Shown here: positions 33,023 to 41,189 of the stretch, one piece after another
Numbering within the stretch: position 1 is the stretch's first letter
Layout of the letters: each line of letters starts with the position of its first letter
Assembly: GCF_002078175.1 (NCBI RefSeq)
Contig: NZ_MWFK01000004.1
Span: forward strand, 18,611-82,610
Origin: Streptomyces sp. M41(2017)
GTDB taxonomy: Bacteria; Actinomycetota; Actinomycetes; Streptomycetales; Streptomycetaceae
DNA: 64,000 nucleotides
Direction of reading: 5' to 3'
Program-made: the position numbers and the translations under genes
Notes under the pieces: model-generated
What the model saw: the letters and a program-made list of their open reading frames with translations, nothing else
What the model was told of the DNA's origin: nothing
Database searches by the model: none

Positions 33023-34225
33023 TCAGCTAGAGGATGTGCCCGCAGAGACCCGCTCCATCAACAACTCGATCAGCTCAGTCAGCTGATCCGCGGTGAGCTG
33101 CTCGGCGAGTTCGTCAGCGATCTGCCGCGGGCTAACTGGAGCGACCGCAGCCACTGGAGTCTTCGAGCCCCTCTGCTGCGGGGGCAAACCCCGAGAGTTT
33201 GCACGAGATGCCGGCGGCTGCTCTTCCTTGTTGTCCGCGGACAACAAGGAAGAAACCGGAGCAACGACTGCCGCTATCTCAACCGAGGACGCATCAGACG
33301 GAACGGCTGCCCTTTCGGACTTGTTGTCCGCGGACAACGAACTACCCGAGTCCGCAGTGCTCTCCGACTCGCTTCCATCTGGCTGCTGCTTGTTGTCCGC
33401 GGACAACAAGCGCCTATCCGAGTTGCCCGCAGTCTCTGACCGCACTGCTTGGACAGCGGCGAGCTCCTCGGCGCGCTTTCGCGCGGCGACAGCCTTTGCA
33501 TCCTTGAGGTAGTCGAGAAGGTCGGCCGCATCCACGCCCGGGTTTTCTTTGCAGTGCCTGGCCAAAGACCGGCCGTCTCGCTCGGGAAGGTCGCCCGAGC
33601 TGAGCATGATCTGAATCTCTTCAGGAAGGTCGAGCAGGCTCAGCTGGTTGGTCACCCAGGAGCGGTCCTTGCCCAGTCGTTCAGCGGCTCGGGAGCGTGC
33701 GCCTCGCTCGGACTGTTCGCCGCAGACCGTGACGAGTGCTTCGACACCGCGAGCTCGCTCGATGACATCGAAGTCTTCGCGTTCCAGGTTCTCCTTGAGG
33801 AGGTGGTCTATGAACGCTTCACGGCTGGAGGCCAGGTCGTCGCGGACGACGAAGTCCAGGGAATCCAGGCCGACATGGACGGCGCTGCGGAAGCGGCGCT
33901 CGCCGTTGACGAGGACGTGTTCGGCCTTGCCGATCCGCTCATCGTGGTCCGGCCACAGGGCGAGATAGGCAGGGCGGGAGACCGCGACACACGCGGCAAG
34001 CTGCGCCTGGCGCAGCTCCTCGCCGAAACGAGCCTTGTCCTCGTCGCTGCCGAAGTTGCGGCGCGGATTGAGGGGAGTGGGGGAGACCTCATCCAGCCGC
34101 AGCCGAACCAGCTCGTACGCGGGCACATCCCCCTGCGTCACAGCCTTCGCCCGACCACGGGCACTGCGGGTACGCCGCGCTTCACTGAATGAAGAGCCGG
34201 TTCCCAACCGGTCGGCGACGCTCAT
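33023..34225 (-). CDS. parB: ParB chromosome/plasmid partition protein with embedded binding sites
   Basis: 400 aa. The N-terminal CTPase domain has LNPRRNF, the C-motif-like LVNGERRFRSA and ENLEREDFDVIERA. A helix-turn-helix (about 180-215, RAAERLGKDRSWVTNQLSLL) follows. A linker (about 270-340) carries LSADNK three times, each encoded by a TTGTTGTCCGCGGACAACAA-type palindrome. The C-terminal dimerisation helices contain LAEQLTADQLTELIELLME. ParB loads at parS as a CTP-dependent sliding clamp. Its start overlaps the parA stop (ATGA), so parA and parB are one operon. ParB binding to the palindromes is inference. Confidence 0.92.
   Translation of the reverse strand: MSVADRLGTGSSFSEARRTRSARGRAKAVTQGDVPAYELVRLRLDEVSPTPLNPRRNFGSDEDKARFGEELRQAQLAACVAVSRPAYLALWPDHDERIGKAEHVLVNGERRFRSAVHVGLDSLDFVVRDDLASSREAFIDHLLKENLEREDFDVIERARGVEALVTVCGEQSERGARSRAAERLGKDRSWVTNQLSLLDLPEEIQIMLSSGDLPERDGRSLARHCKENPGVDAADLLDYLKDAKAVAARKRAEELAAVQAVRSETAGNSDRRLLSADNKQQPDGSESESTADSGSSLSADNKSERAAVPSDASSVEIAAVVAPVSSLLSADNKEEQPPASRANSRGLPPQQRGSKTPVAAVAPVSPRQIADELAEQLTADQLTELIELLMERVSAGTSSS
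33222..33253. repeat. parS-like palindrome 5, inside parB
   Basis: Core 33228-33247 within a 32-bp perfect palindrome (33222-33253). Read on the coding strand it gives SLLSADNKEE. Confidence 0.85.
33321..33409. repeat. parS-like palindromes 6 and 7, inside parB
   Basis: 33321-33340 (one mismatch, encodes SLSADNK) and 33390-33409 (exact, encodes LLSADNK). Distances between the three intragenic sites are 93 and 69 bp, both multiples of three, so all are read in the same frame. Confidence 0.85.
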
Positions 34226-35379
34226 CCGCTGATCCTCCGTGCGATAGTCCGCATTGCTTCCGCCTGTTCACAGTAGGGAGCGTGCGCGAGTAGGGGAGCC
34301 TTCACCCGCACCGCTTCCCGCTGGTCTTTCAGCTCCGGCACGATCGCCAGTACCGGAGGCTCCCCGATCTTCTGCCACTCCTCGAGCGAGGACGTCGCGA
34401 CGTAGCCCTTGCGGCTGTCGTACATGTTGACCACGAAGCCGAGCTGGACGATGTCCACGTCCAAGTCCTCGACCAGGTCCTGGATCTGCTCCTCAAGCAT
34501 GTCGTACGCGTCGGCCGAAGAGTCCTCGGACAGCACCGGGATGACGATCCCCGACGTGCCGACGTCCTCACCATCGCGGGCACGGCAGTAGTAGATCGCC
34601 GTGTCCATGCTGTAGCCGAGGCTCGGGGGACAGTCGACGACGACGAAGTCGAAGTCGCTCTCCAACGGCTCCAGCGCCTTCTCGAGCGCGGTCTCCTTGA
34701 TACGTACCACGCGGCTCGTGGCCAGCTTGGCGTCCAGGAGGAAAGCGTCCTTGCAGGCCGGCAGCAGCCAGAGGTGGTCCTCGAAGTCACCGCCCTTTAT
34801 CGGCACCAACAGATCAGCGAGCTCACCTTCCTTGACCTCGCCGAGCATGTGCTTGGCCAGGCTTGGACTGTCGATCCCGATAAGCGGATGACCGAGCTGC
34901 TTCGTCAGGTGGCCCTGAGGGTCGAAGTCGATCAGCAGGGTGCGGTGGCCGGACTCCGCCAGAGCCTGGGCAACGCCGGCGGACACCGACGTCTTGCCGA
35001 CCCCTCCCTTCTGGTTGCCGAAGATGATGCGGCGCGCACCCGTGCCTCGCTGCGGCTTGGAACGGGAAGACGGATGCTCGTCGAGCCACAGGCGGATCGC
35101 CTGGGCAACGCCCTGGTTGTACGTGATGCCGCGGGACTTGCAGTCCTTCTTGAGCTTGTCGTACAGCCCGGCCGGCAGGTACGTCGCGAAGGACGTGCCA
35201 CCGGTGGTGTCGACTAGCGGACGGTTCTTGGCCTTGCGCCACGCCTCGACGCCCTGCGTCACGGCGTCCTGGATGTCGGTATCTGTCTCAGCTGCACGGA
35301 CTTTCAACTCTTTGCGTAGAGGTGCCGGCAGCTTGGCGACTACCTTTTCCCGATCACTGGGGTCGTATGGGGCGGTCAT
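34222..35379 (-). CDS. parA: ParA partition ATPase with N-terminal ribbon-helix-helix-like segments
   Basis: 385 aa. The deviant Walker A GNQKGGVGKT (121-130), Walker A' DFDPQG (151-156) and Walker B VVVDCPPSLG define ParA/MinD ATPases, which form dynamic gradients on DNA to position ParB complexes. The first 105 residues contain two similar stretches, LPAPLRKELKVRAAETDTDI and LPAGLYDKLKKDCKSRGITY, each followed by a QGVxxxxRxWL-like helix. They resemble duplicated RHH modules, unlike chromosomal ParA, which lacks this extension. It may self-regulate through the palindrome upstream. Confidence 0.92.
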   Translation of the reverse strand: MTAPYDPSDREKVVAKLPAPLRKELKVRAAETDTDIQDAVTQGVEAWRKAKNRPLVDTTGGTSFATYLPAGLYDKLKKDCKSRGITYNQGVAQAIRLWLDEHPSSRSKPQRGTGARRIIFGNQKGGVGKTSVSAGVAQALAESGHRTLLIDFDPQGHLTKQLGHPLIGIDSPSLAKHMLGEVKEGELADLLVPIKGGDFEDHLWLLPACKDAFLLDAKLATSRVVRIKETALEKALEPLESDFDFVVVDCPPSLGYSMDTAIYYCRARDGEDVGTSGIVIPVLSEDSSADAYDMLEEQIQDLVEDLDVDIVQLGFVVNMYDSRKGYVATSSLEEWQKIGEPPVLAIVPELKDQREAVRVKAPLLAHAPYCEQAEAMRTIARRISG

Positions 35380-35419
35380 GGCGCTACCTTACTTACCCCG
35401 CATGGTGCAGGACAGCAGG

Positions 35420-35473
35420 ATCCCCCGTGTCTGGGGTTGTTGTCCGCGGACAACAACCCCAGACACGGGGGAT
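35420..35473. promoter_or_regulatory. 54-bp perfect palindrome with parS-like centre, upstream of parA
   Basis: Symmetric about 35446/35447 with no mismatch. The core TTGTTGTCCGCGGACAACAA is 35437-35456. It ends 41 bp from the parA start codon and lies in the divergent region to the HTH-kinase-like gene. Operator, partition site and hairpin functions are all possible. Confidence 0.88.
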
Positions 35474-35764
35474 TGGGTAGCTGTCAGGGCTCGTTCGTCG
35501 TATCCAGGTCCTTCCTCCCACGGCACCCCCGACGGCTACGCCAAGCACCACGTGCTGCAAGCAGCGTCGCTGCGAGCTGCACGACCACTCCGGCCAACTC
35601 GATACACAGCCCGGCCATATGCATGTTTTTCTCCCTTAAGGGTGCGTTGAGCGCTGTCAGCGCATCACGAACCTCGCAGGGCCGGATTTCTTGCACCAGC
35701 GGAGATGACATTCGTGCCGCAGAGGGGCAACAACCCCTGACAGGATGGCTGCAGGGAGGAGTTG

Positions 35765-37462
35765 TTGCCGGGCATGCAAGAACCACGTCGAGGCCGTCCG
35801 CTCAGCCCACTGAGCGGTGATCTGACACCCGAGATGACGGCCTGGGTCACCCGACTCCGGGAGTTCTACACACACCTCGGAATGACCCTGGGAGAGTTCG
35901 AACGCCTCGCTGGTATCGACGCCACCACTCTGTCGCGCTACCTCAGCGGCCGTCGCCTGCCCGAGATCAGCTTCATCAGCAAGCTCGACGACGCGATCCT
36001 CGCCCGCACCCACAGCCGCATGGGGGCTGAGGTACGTGCATCTGTGAGGGAGCTGTACCTGGCGGCCTGCCGAACGTACGAGCCGCAGCGCTACCAGGTC
36101 TACATGCTCGTAGATGCGGTGGCGGCGGCTCAAGAACGGGCTGAACGGGCCGAGGAGGCCGTCTGGGAGCTGCGAGCCGAACTGCAGGCAGAGCAACAAA
36201 GAAGGCGTGAGCTTGAGATGAGCTTGCATCAGCTGGAGGTGCGGGTAGGAAGCGACCGCGACCTGGAAGTGGTGCGCCAGGCAATGGCGCAGGTTGTCGC
36301 TGAACGTGACCGGCTTGAGGTGCAGTGGAAGCAGCACTCGGCCGAGCTAGTGGCGGCCCTGCAGCAGCAGCACGTTGTGGTTCACGCCCATGACCAGTTG
36401 GTGAGCGAGCTTCGTGCTGCCGAACAGCTCCTGGATGAACACCTGGAGATCCAGTGGGGGACCACGACTCCCGGAAGCGCGGATCGCCGCGTATCTCTCA
36501 GCAAGGCGCCCCGGAGGCGGTGGGGGTTGCGACTTAACCGGTCGCGCAGGACCGCGCTTGAGCAGCTGCGGATGGAGGCTGAACGCGCTGCCTCGGAACT
36601 CCCCACGTTGGCGAGCCGGTTCGCAACGGGCGATACGACACCTCTTGCACTGCCATCGTCAGCGAGGGGCGTGCATGCCGATATTGAGATCAGTCGGGTC
36701 GCGGATGCCATGGACAACGTGGTGCGCGCAGCCGTGCGCCTCGCGGTTGAACAGGCAATGTTTGCCAACCTTTCGCGGCGTTCTCAAGGCCTCATCCGAC
36801 GCCAGCTCACGCTCATCTCGGGCCTAGAGTCCCGAGAGAACGACCCGGAACGTCTGAACTCGCTGTTTCAGATCGACTACCTGGCAGGCCGGATGCGTCG
36901 TAACGGTGAGAATCTCCTCGCTCTAGCGGGGGAGGAGCCCGCACCTGTCTGGAGCCGCCCCATCCCGCTGACTGACGTGCTACGCGCCGCAGTCACAGAA
37001 CTGGAGCACTACAAGCGCATCGAGCTCGGTGCCTCTCTTCCGATCGCCGAGATTGCTGGCCGCGCCGTGAACGATCTCGTCTACCTGCTCGCGGAGCTCT
37101 TGGAGAACGCCACCTCGTTCAGCGCGCCCGACACCACAGTCCAGGTCACCGGCCATGCCCTGCCTGATGGCCGGCTGCTGATCGAGATCCATGACGCCGG
37201 TATCGGCCTATCTCCCGAGGAGCTTGCCGCGATCAACGAGAGGCTGGCCTCGCCGCTCACCGTGGACATATCTGTTTCCCGCCGGATGGGTCTGTTCGTG
37301 GTTGGCCGGCTGTCGCAACGCCACGGCATCCGCATCCAACTCCGGCCGTCCGACTCCGGTGGGACAACCGCACTCGTCATGCTTCCTGTTGGTGCCCTCC
37401 ACAACGGTTCCGAAGCCGGGGAGACGGATACGCAGACTGGGTCTGGCTACTCCACGGCGTAG
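35765..37462 (+). CDS. HTH-coiled-coil protein with CvnA-like histidine-kinase ATPase domain
   Basis: About 565 aa from TTG (GGGAGGAG 4 nt upstream; the ATG at 35774 is an alternative). A Cro/CI-type HTH (about 28-75, LGEFERLAGIDATTLSRYLSG) is followed by a long coiled coil (about 115-230) and a conservon-type (CvnA) kinase core. That core has QIDYLAGRMRRNGENLL, NDLVYLLAELLENATSFS (N-box), DAGIGL (G1), and MGLFVVGRLSQRHGI. The residue expected to be the phospho-acceptor His is Tyr373. No membrane helix is present. It is divergent from parA across the 54-bp palindrome, so partition or cell-cycle signalling is a tempting inference. Confidence 0.75.
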   Translation: MPGMQEPRRGRPLSPLSGDLTPEMTAWVTRLREFYTHLGMTLGEFERLAGIDATTLSRYLSGRRLPEISFISKLDDAILARTHSRMGAEVRASVRELYLAACRTYEPQRYQVYMLVDAVAAAQERAERAEEAVWELRAELQAEQQRRRELEMSLHQLEVRVGSDRDLEVVRQAMAQVVAERDRLEVQWKQHSAELVAALQQQHVVVHAHDQLVSELRAAEQLLDEHLEIQWGTTTPGSADRRVSLSKAPRRRWGLRLNRSRRTALEQLRMEAERAASELPTLASRFATGDTTPLALPSSARGVHADIEISRVADAMDNVVRAAVRLAVEQAMFANLSRRSQGLIRRQLTLISGLESRENDPERLNSLFQIDYLAGRMRRNGENLLALAGEEPAPVWSRPIPLTDVLRAAVTELEHYKRIELGASLPIAEIAGRAVNDLVYLLAELLENATSFSAPDTTVQVTGHALPDGRLLIEIHDAGIGLSPEELAAINERLASPLTVDISVSRRMGLFVVGRLSQRHGIRIQLRPSDSGGTTALVMLPVGALHNGSEAGETDTQTGSGYSTA

Positions 37463-37600
37463 CAGATCGCTACCCGTAGCCCCGCCGGTGGGGTGGGGGA
37501 TCCGTCGTTGCAGACGTTGTGCCTTTGCGCTCGGGCCGGGCTCGCCAGGTACGGGACAGGCCGCGAAATCGTGGCGCCGCACCGGGCACTGCTATGACGG

Positions 37601-37620
37601 TTGTTGTCCGCGGACAACGA
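37601..37620. repeat. parS-like palindrome 9 (one mismatch)
   Basis: G replaces A at position 19. It lies 138 bp after the HTH-kinase-like gene, the rightmost copy found. Confidence 0.8.
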
Positions 37621-37627
37621 ACCCGCT

Positions 37628-37976
37628 CTAGGGCCTGGTACCGGAGGTAGTTCCAGGAACGTCTCTCGGTGGCGGCGATGAAGGAGCACCCTGCACCGCT
37701 GGCTCCGGCTTCGCGTCACGCCTGCTGAGATACATGAACGGGTTCGGGCCCCCCATGAGACTGTGCAGCGGCCAGGTATCCGCCATCTCGCAGAGGTGCA
37801 GGTGCCTGGGTACCGGCCAGTGAGCAGGATCGGGCAGCGGCTGATGGCTCCAACGATGAATGTTCTCATCGTTCTCACACGGCACGCAGATGCCATGGTT
37901 CCCTCGGGCCAGACTCCTAGAACCAAAGGCAGTCCATCGGTCCGGCGCAGCGAGGGCAATTCGACTCCTCAGACAT
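37628..37976 (-). pseudogene. Possible frameshifted Cys-rich small gene
   Basis: An ATG at 37976 opens MSEESNCPRCAGPMDCLWF, then a stop. A different frame continues from about 37925 with GNHGICVPCENDENIHRW and DPAHWPVPRHLHLCEMADTW, both more protein-like than chance. A single indel would join two CxxC motifs into one reading frame. It may be a decayed zinc protein. Confidence 0.35.
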
Positions 37977-38441
37977 GTCCCGTTAACGAACTGCGCTCAA
38001 AGGAGTACGTGATCAACGTGCGCGCATTGGCCCCAGTTAGCACCGTGATGGGTGGCCGTTCCTCGGCAACGCCCTGCGGCCGCCATCGTTCAGTCCACGC
38101 GGCGCGCCTCCCGAGCGGTCCTTCCGTGCCGGCGACGTCCAACTCCTGAGGCTGACGGTGCAGCCGGTTTCTAACAAGCCACAGCTGGGTTGACCTGTTG
38201 TGATCGCGCCTACCAGCCTCAGGGGTCAACAGACTCCGCTTGGAGTGTGTCGTACAACGAAAAAAGACTGTAAAGCGAACGGCGTTCGAAAGCTTTGGGA
38301 CAGGGTCTGCAGTATGCGCTGACCTGCGCATGTCCTGAAAGATCGCACGTCGCCGACCAGACTGCCCAACGGCTGATCCTTTGTCAGTGCTCGTCGTCAC
38401 GATGGCGCTTACACGACACGAAGGACCTGTGGGGGGATCAG

Positions 38442-38792
38442 ATGCCGTTCATCGAAAAGTATGTGAAGTCCGACGGAACGGTCGTGCGCAGTCACTACCG
38501 CTGGGCGCCCGGTGCCCGCCGGGAGATGACGATCGTTGCCGCCGTCGCCGTGGCGGTGGTGGCCTTTGGCCACAACGGGGGCCAGGCAGCTCAAGACACT
38601 GAACCGCGGAAGGCGCCCGGTCAGTACCCGGTGCTCTTCAGTGAGAACAGCGGCCGGTCACCTCGCGGAGCTGAACCCCGTCCCACCGTGTCCTATCCGA
38701 TCAAGTTCGACAGCCCCAAGGTCATGGTGAAGCGGCCTGCACCGGCGGTCTCCTACCCGATCGACTTCTCCACCCTCGGCAGCAGCCGGTGA
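38442..38792 (+). CDS. 116-aa membrane-anchored partner of the Mrr-like gene
   Basis: GGGGGA lies 4 nt before the ATG. A cytoplasmic head (MPFIEKYVKSDGTVVRSHYR) is followed by one helix (MTIVAAVAVAVVAF) and an external tail with two copies of a VSYPIxF motif (VSYPIKFDSP, VSYPIDFSTL). The stop overlaps the GTG of the nuclease gene (GTGA). Function unknown; tight coupling suggests a joint complex. Confidence 0.6.
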   Translation: MPFIEKYVKSDGTVVRSHYRWAPGARREMTIVAAVAVAVVAFGHNGGQAAQDTEPRKAPGQYPVLFSENSGRSPRGAEPRPTVSYPIKFDSPKVMVKRPAPAVSYPIDFSTLGSSR

Positions 38793-39490
38793 CCGCCCGT
38801 CGACCCGCCCGGCGACGGCCTGCCCGACGTCCTAGCCGGGGCCGTAAGCAGCAGGAATCCCAGCTCGTCACCGCCGCTGTCGTGACGGTGGCGGCCGTCG
38901 GCCTCGTCGTCGTCATCGTCAACTGGCTGCTGGCGCACTGGTGGATCCTGCTGGCAGTGTTCGTGCTGGCGGCGCTGGCCGGCGGGGGGTGGTGGCAGCA
39001 GCGCACCCAGCGCCAGGAATGGGAGCGCGTACAGCAGCGAGCCCTGCGCTACGGGCTCGCTCAGATCGACTCCCTGACCCACGAGGGGTTCGAGTTCGCT
39101 GTCCGGGACCTGATGCGGCGGGACGGATGCGCTGATGCCCTGCGCGTGGGCGGTAGGGGAGACCTCGGCGCCGACGTGAAGGCCACCGACCCGCACGGGC
39201 GGCGCTGGGTCATCCAGTGCAAGCACCGTCGCAGCGGCGACAGAGGATCCGCGGTCGGCACCCCTGATCTACAGACCCTGAACGGAACAGGGCGCCCCGT
39301 CCACAAGGGTGACGTCGTCGTCATGGTGACCAACGGGCGGATCTCCGACCCGGGCCGCGCCTTTGCCCGGCAGCAGCGACTGCACCTGGTCGACCGTCGG
39401 GTGCTGGCACAGTGGGCCACGGGTCACCGTCCTCTGTGGGAGCTTCTCCCGATGATCCCGCCTCCGCGCAAAGCGACGCCCCTGTCCTGA
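38789..39490 (+). CDS. Membrane-anchored Mrr-type restriction endonuclease
   Basis: 233 aa. A basic head (RRPARRRPARRPSRGRK), then two membrane helices (about 27-70), then an Mrr_cat-like domain. The catalytic pattern is GFEFAVRDLMRRDGCADALRVGG, G-DLGADVKA (Asp) and WVIQCKHR (QxK). Mrr enzymes cut modified DNA. Membrane-tethered versions are widespread in actinobacteria and may degrade incoming DNA. GTG start coupled to the upstream gene. A hairpin terminator lies at 39666. Confidence 0.8.
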   Translation: MTARRPARRRPARRPSRGRKQQESQLVTAAVVTVAAVGLVVVIVNWLLAHWWILLAVFVLAALAGGGWWQQRTQRQEWERVQQRALRYGLAQIDSLTHEGFEFAVRDLMRRDGCADALRVGGRGDLGADVKATDPHGRRWVIQCKHRRSGDRGSAVGTPDLQTLNGTGRPVHKGDVVVMVTNGRISDPGRAFARQQRLHLVDRRVLAQWATGHRPLWELLPMIPPPRKATPLS

Positions 39491-40065
39491 GCCCGGCCCG
39501 TTCGGCCTCATATGCCCTCGTGCGTCGTGTGATCCAACCTGAGCCCTCACCGCGTGCGGGTGGGCCCGGGCCGCAGTCGCGCGCCGAGGCGAGCCGTTGT
39601 TCGGGACGAGGGGGCGCGGAGTGTCAGTGCTGTGGCTACCGTCGCCACGGTCCCGCTGGGACGTGCGCTCTCGCCTGGCCTCTTTGGCTGGCCAGGCGAG
39701 AGCGGCGATGCCCGGTTCCCCCAGTGTTCGGCACAGGGACGGGCGCTTCCGGATGGAAGGCCGACACCAACTGGCGTCACGTTCTATTGACGTCGCTCAG
39801 ACGTGCAATTGCAAGGAGAACTGGGAACTTCCACCCACCAGCGTGCCTCCTTGCCTCCCGCCCCGCCCGGTGCTTCCCCGTCGCCGCCCGCATCCCCGTG
39901 ATCGACATTGTTCCGTGATTCCGTGATCACGTGGCGTGGCAACTGCCGCACTGGCCATGCTGGTTGACCTCTCAGCCAAGCCGGCTCGGCACCCGCTTGG
40001 CTGTGAACTGGTGCCTCCTTCCGGATGGAGCACCGGCCGCTCCCAACTAGCACAGAGGGCTATGC
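39491..40065. other. Gap between the Mrr gene and the HTH/sigma-like operon
   Basis: No convincing gene in 575 bp. It contains the hairpin at 39666-39704 and probably the promoter of the operon that begins at 40066. Confidence 0.5.
39666..39704 (+). terminator. Terminator-like hairpin
   Basis: A 15-bp perfect stem (CGCTCTCGCCTGGCC, 39666-39680, with 39690-39704) and a 9-nt loop, no U-tract, 176 bp after the Mrr gene. Confidence 0.65.
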
Positions 40066-40284
40066 ATGAAGCCTCGTCCCATAGTGGTCATCACGATCAC
40101 GGCCACCGTCTTCGCCTGGAGCGCAGTGCTGGTCGCAGCCGGCCAGACGACCGCGGTCGTCGCACTCGCCCCTGCCCTTGCCCTGACGGTGCAGCAGATC
40201 ATCCAAGCCACGCGCTCCCACCCCACCGCCAGGCCCAACAGGCGCGCAGACGTCGCAGGAGACGAAGAGGGAGACGCCCCGTGA
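40066..40284 (+). CDS. 72-aa two-helix membrane protein
   Basis: GAGGG lies 8 nt before the ATG. Two hydrophobic helices (VVITITATVFAWSAVLVAAG and TAVVALAPALALTVQQII) are followed by a hydrophilic tail with an acidic end (DEEGDAP). The stop overlaps the GTG of the HTH/sigma-like gene. A membrane sensor for that regulator is possible. Confidence 0.6.
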   Translation: MKPRPIVVITITATVFAWSAVLVAAGQTTAVVALAPALALTVQQIIQATRSHPTARPNRRADVAGDEEGDAP

Positions 40285-41189
40285 CGACCCCCCTCGAACC
40301 ACCAGCACCGTCGGGCAGACCCACTCCTGCACGCCCCGGCCGCAAGCTCGGCCCGGTCCTGCCCAACATCGGCAGCGCCCACCGCGCATGGCTGGATCCC
40401 CTCCGCGTCCGCTACCTGGCCAGCGGACTGACCCTGAGCGAACTCAGCACCCGCCTCCGCTTCGCCAAATCCAAACTCTCCGAACTACTGCGCGGCGCCG
40501 GCCTCTACCCACGATGGGAGATCGTCTCCTTACTTGCCACCGAACTCGACATGCCGAGCTGGCCCCTGCACCGGCTATGGCGACAAGCAGCGTTCGAGGC
40601 ACACAAGAGCAGCGACTGGATCGAAAACTGCACCGACCACACGCCGATCCTGACCACCGCCCCCACCCCGCCACCGCTGGAACACCAGGCATTCCGGGAA
40701 CTCGTGGAGAACGACTACAGCCTCTTCGCCCAGGCCTTCCTCGACGACGAACAACGCGACGCCGCCGTATCCGACACCTTCGACATCCTCTGGCTGTCGT
40801 GGAACGACGCCCTCGCCAGCCACGACACCCGCCGGTACTCCTGGAACGTCCTCCGCGCCACCGTGATGTCCCGTACCCCGCACCGCGACGGGCGCCCCGA
40901 AATGGGCCAGGCCGCCTTCGACACGGTCGCACTGCGGTCCCTGAAGACTCCCGACGACGCCATGGACCAGATCACGGAAAGCCTTGAACTGTTCGCCGCG
41001 ATGAGCCGACTGCCTGCCGCTCAACTCGACGTCATGGTGCTGCGCCGCCTGTGCGGATTCCTCGTCGAATCGACCTCTGCGCTGCTGGGCGCCTCACTGG
41101 CCACCGTGCGCTCCAACGAACGCCACGCCACACGTTTTTTGAACAGCGTGCTGTGCACGCCTCTCACCACCGAAGGGAACACCCCGTGA
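40281..41189 (+). CDS. HTH protein with a sigma-70 region-4-like C-terminus
   Basis: 302 aa from GTG. Residues about 35-90 form an XRE-like HTH (LTLSELSTRLRFAKSKLSELL). The middle (about 145-240) resembles region-2-like helices (DILWLSWNDALASHDTRRYSWNVLRATV), and the end (LPAAQLDVMVLRRLCGF, STSALLGASLATVRSNERHA) resembles sigma region 4. Codon 84 is TTA (40530-40532). It could be a sigma-factor-like regulator for a narrow regulon. Both neighbours overlap it (GTGA). Confidence 0.65.
   Translation: MTTPLEPPAPSGRPTPARPGRKLGPVLPNIGSAHRAWLDPLRVRYLASGLTLSELSTRLRFAKSKLSELLRGAGLYPRWEIVSLLATELDMPSWPLHRLWRQAAFEAHKSSDWIENCTDHTPILTTAPTPPPLEHQAFRELVENDYSLFAQAFLDDEQRDAAVSDTFDILWLSWNDALASHDTRRYSWNVLRATVMSRTPHRDGRPEMGQAAFDTVALRSLKTPDDAMDQITESLELFAAMSRLPAAQLDVMVLRRLCGFLVESTSALLGASLATVRSNERHATRFLNSVLCTPLTTEGNTP

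Larger units (their letters stand above)
37463..38441. other. Long gap with one parS-like site and a broken gene
   Basis: Nearly 1 kb. It contains the palindrome at 37601 and a minus-strand frameshifted Cys-rich frame (37628-37976). The remainder has no convincing gene. Locally AT-richer sequence near 38255-38300 may be promoter DNA for the gene at 38442. Confidence 0.5.

Noticed and set aside
30338..37620. Palindrome cluster as transposon ends
   Set aside because: No transposase, no target duplications, and three copies lie in phase inside parB; a partition-site family explains them better.
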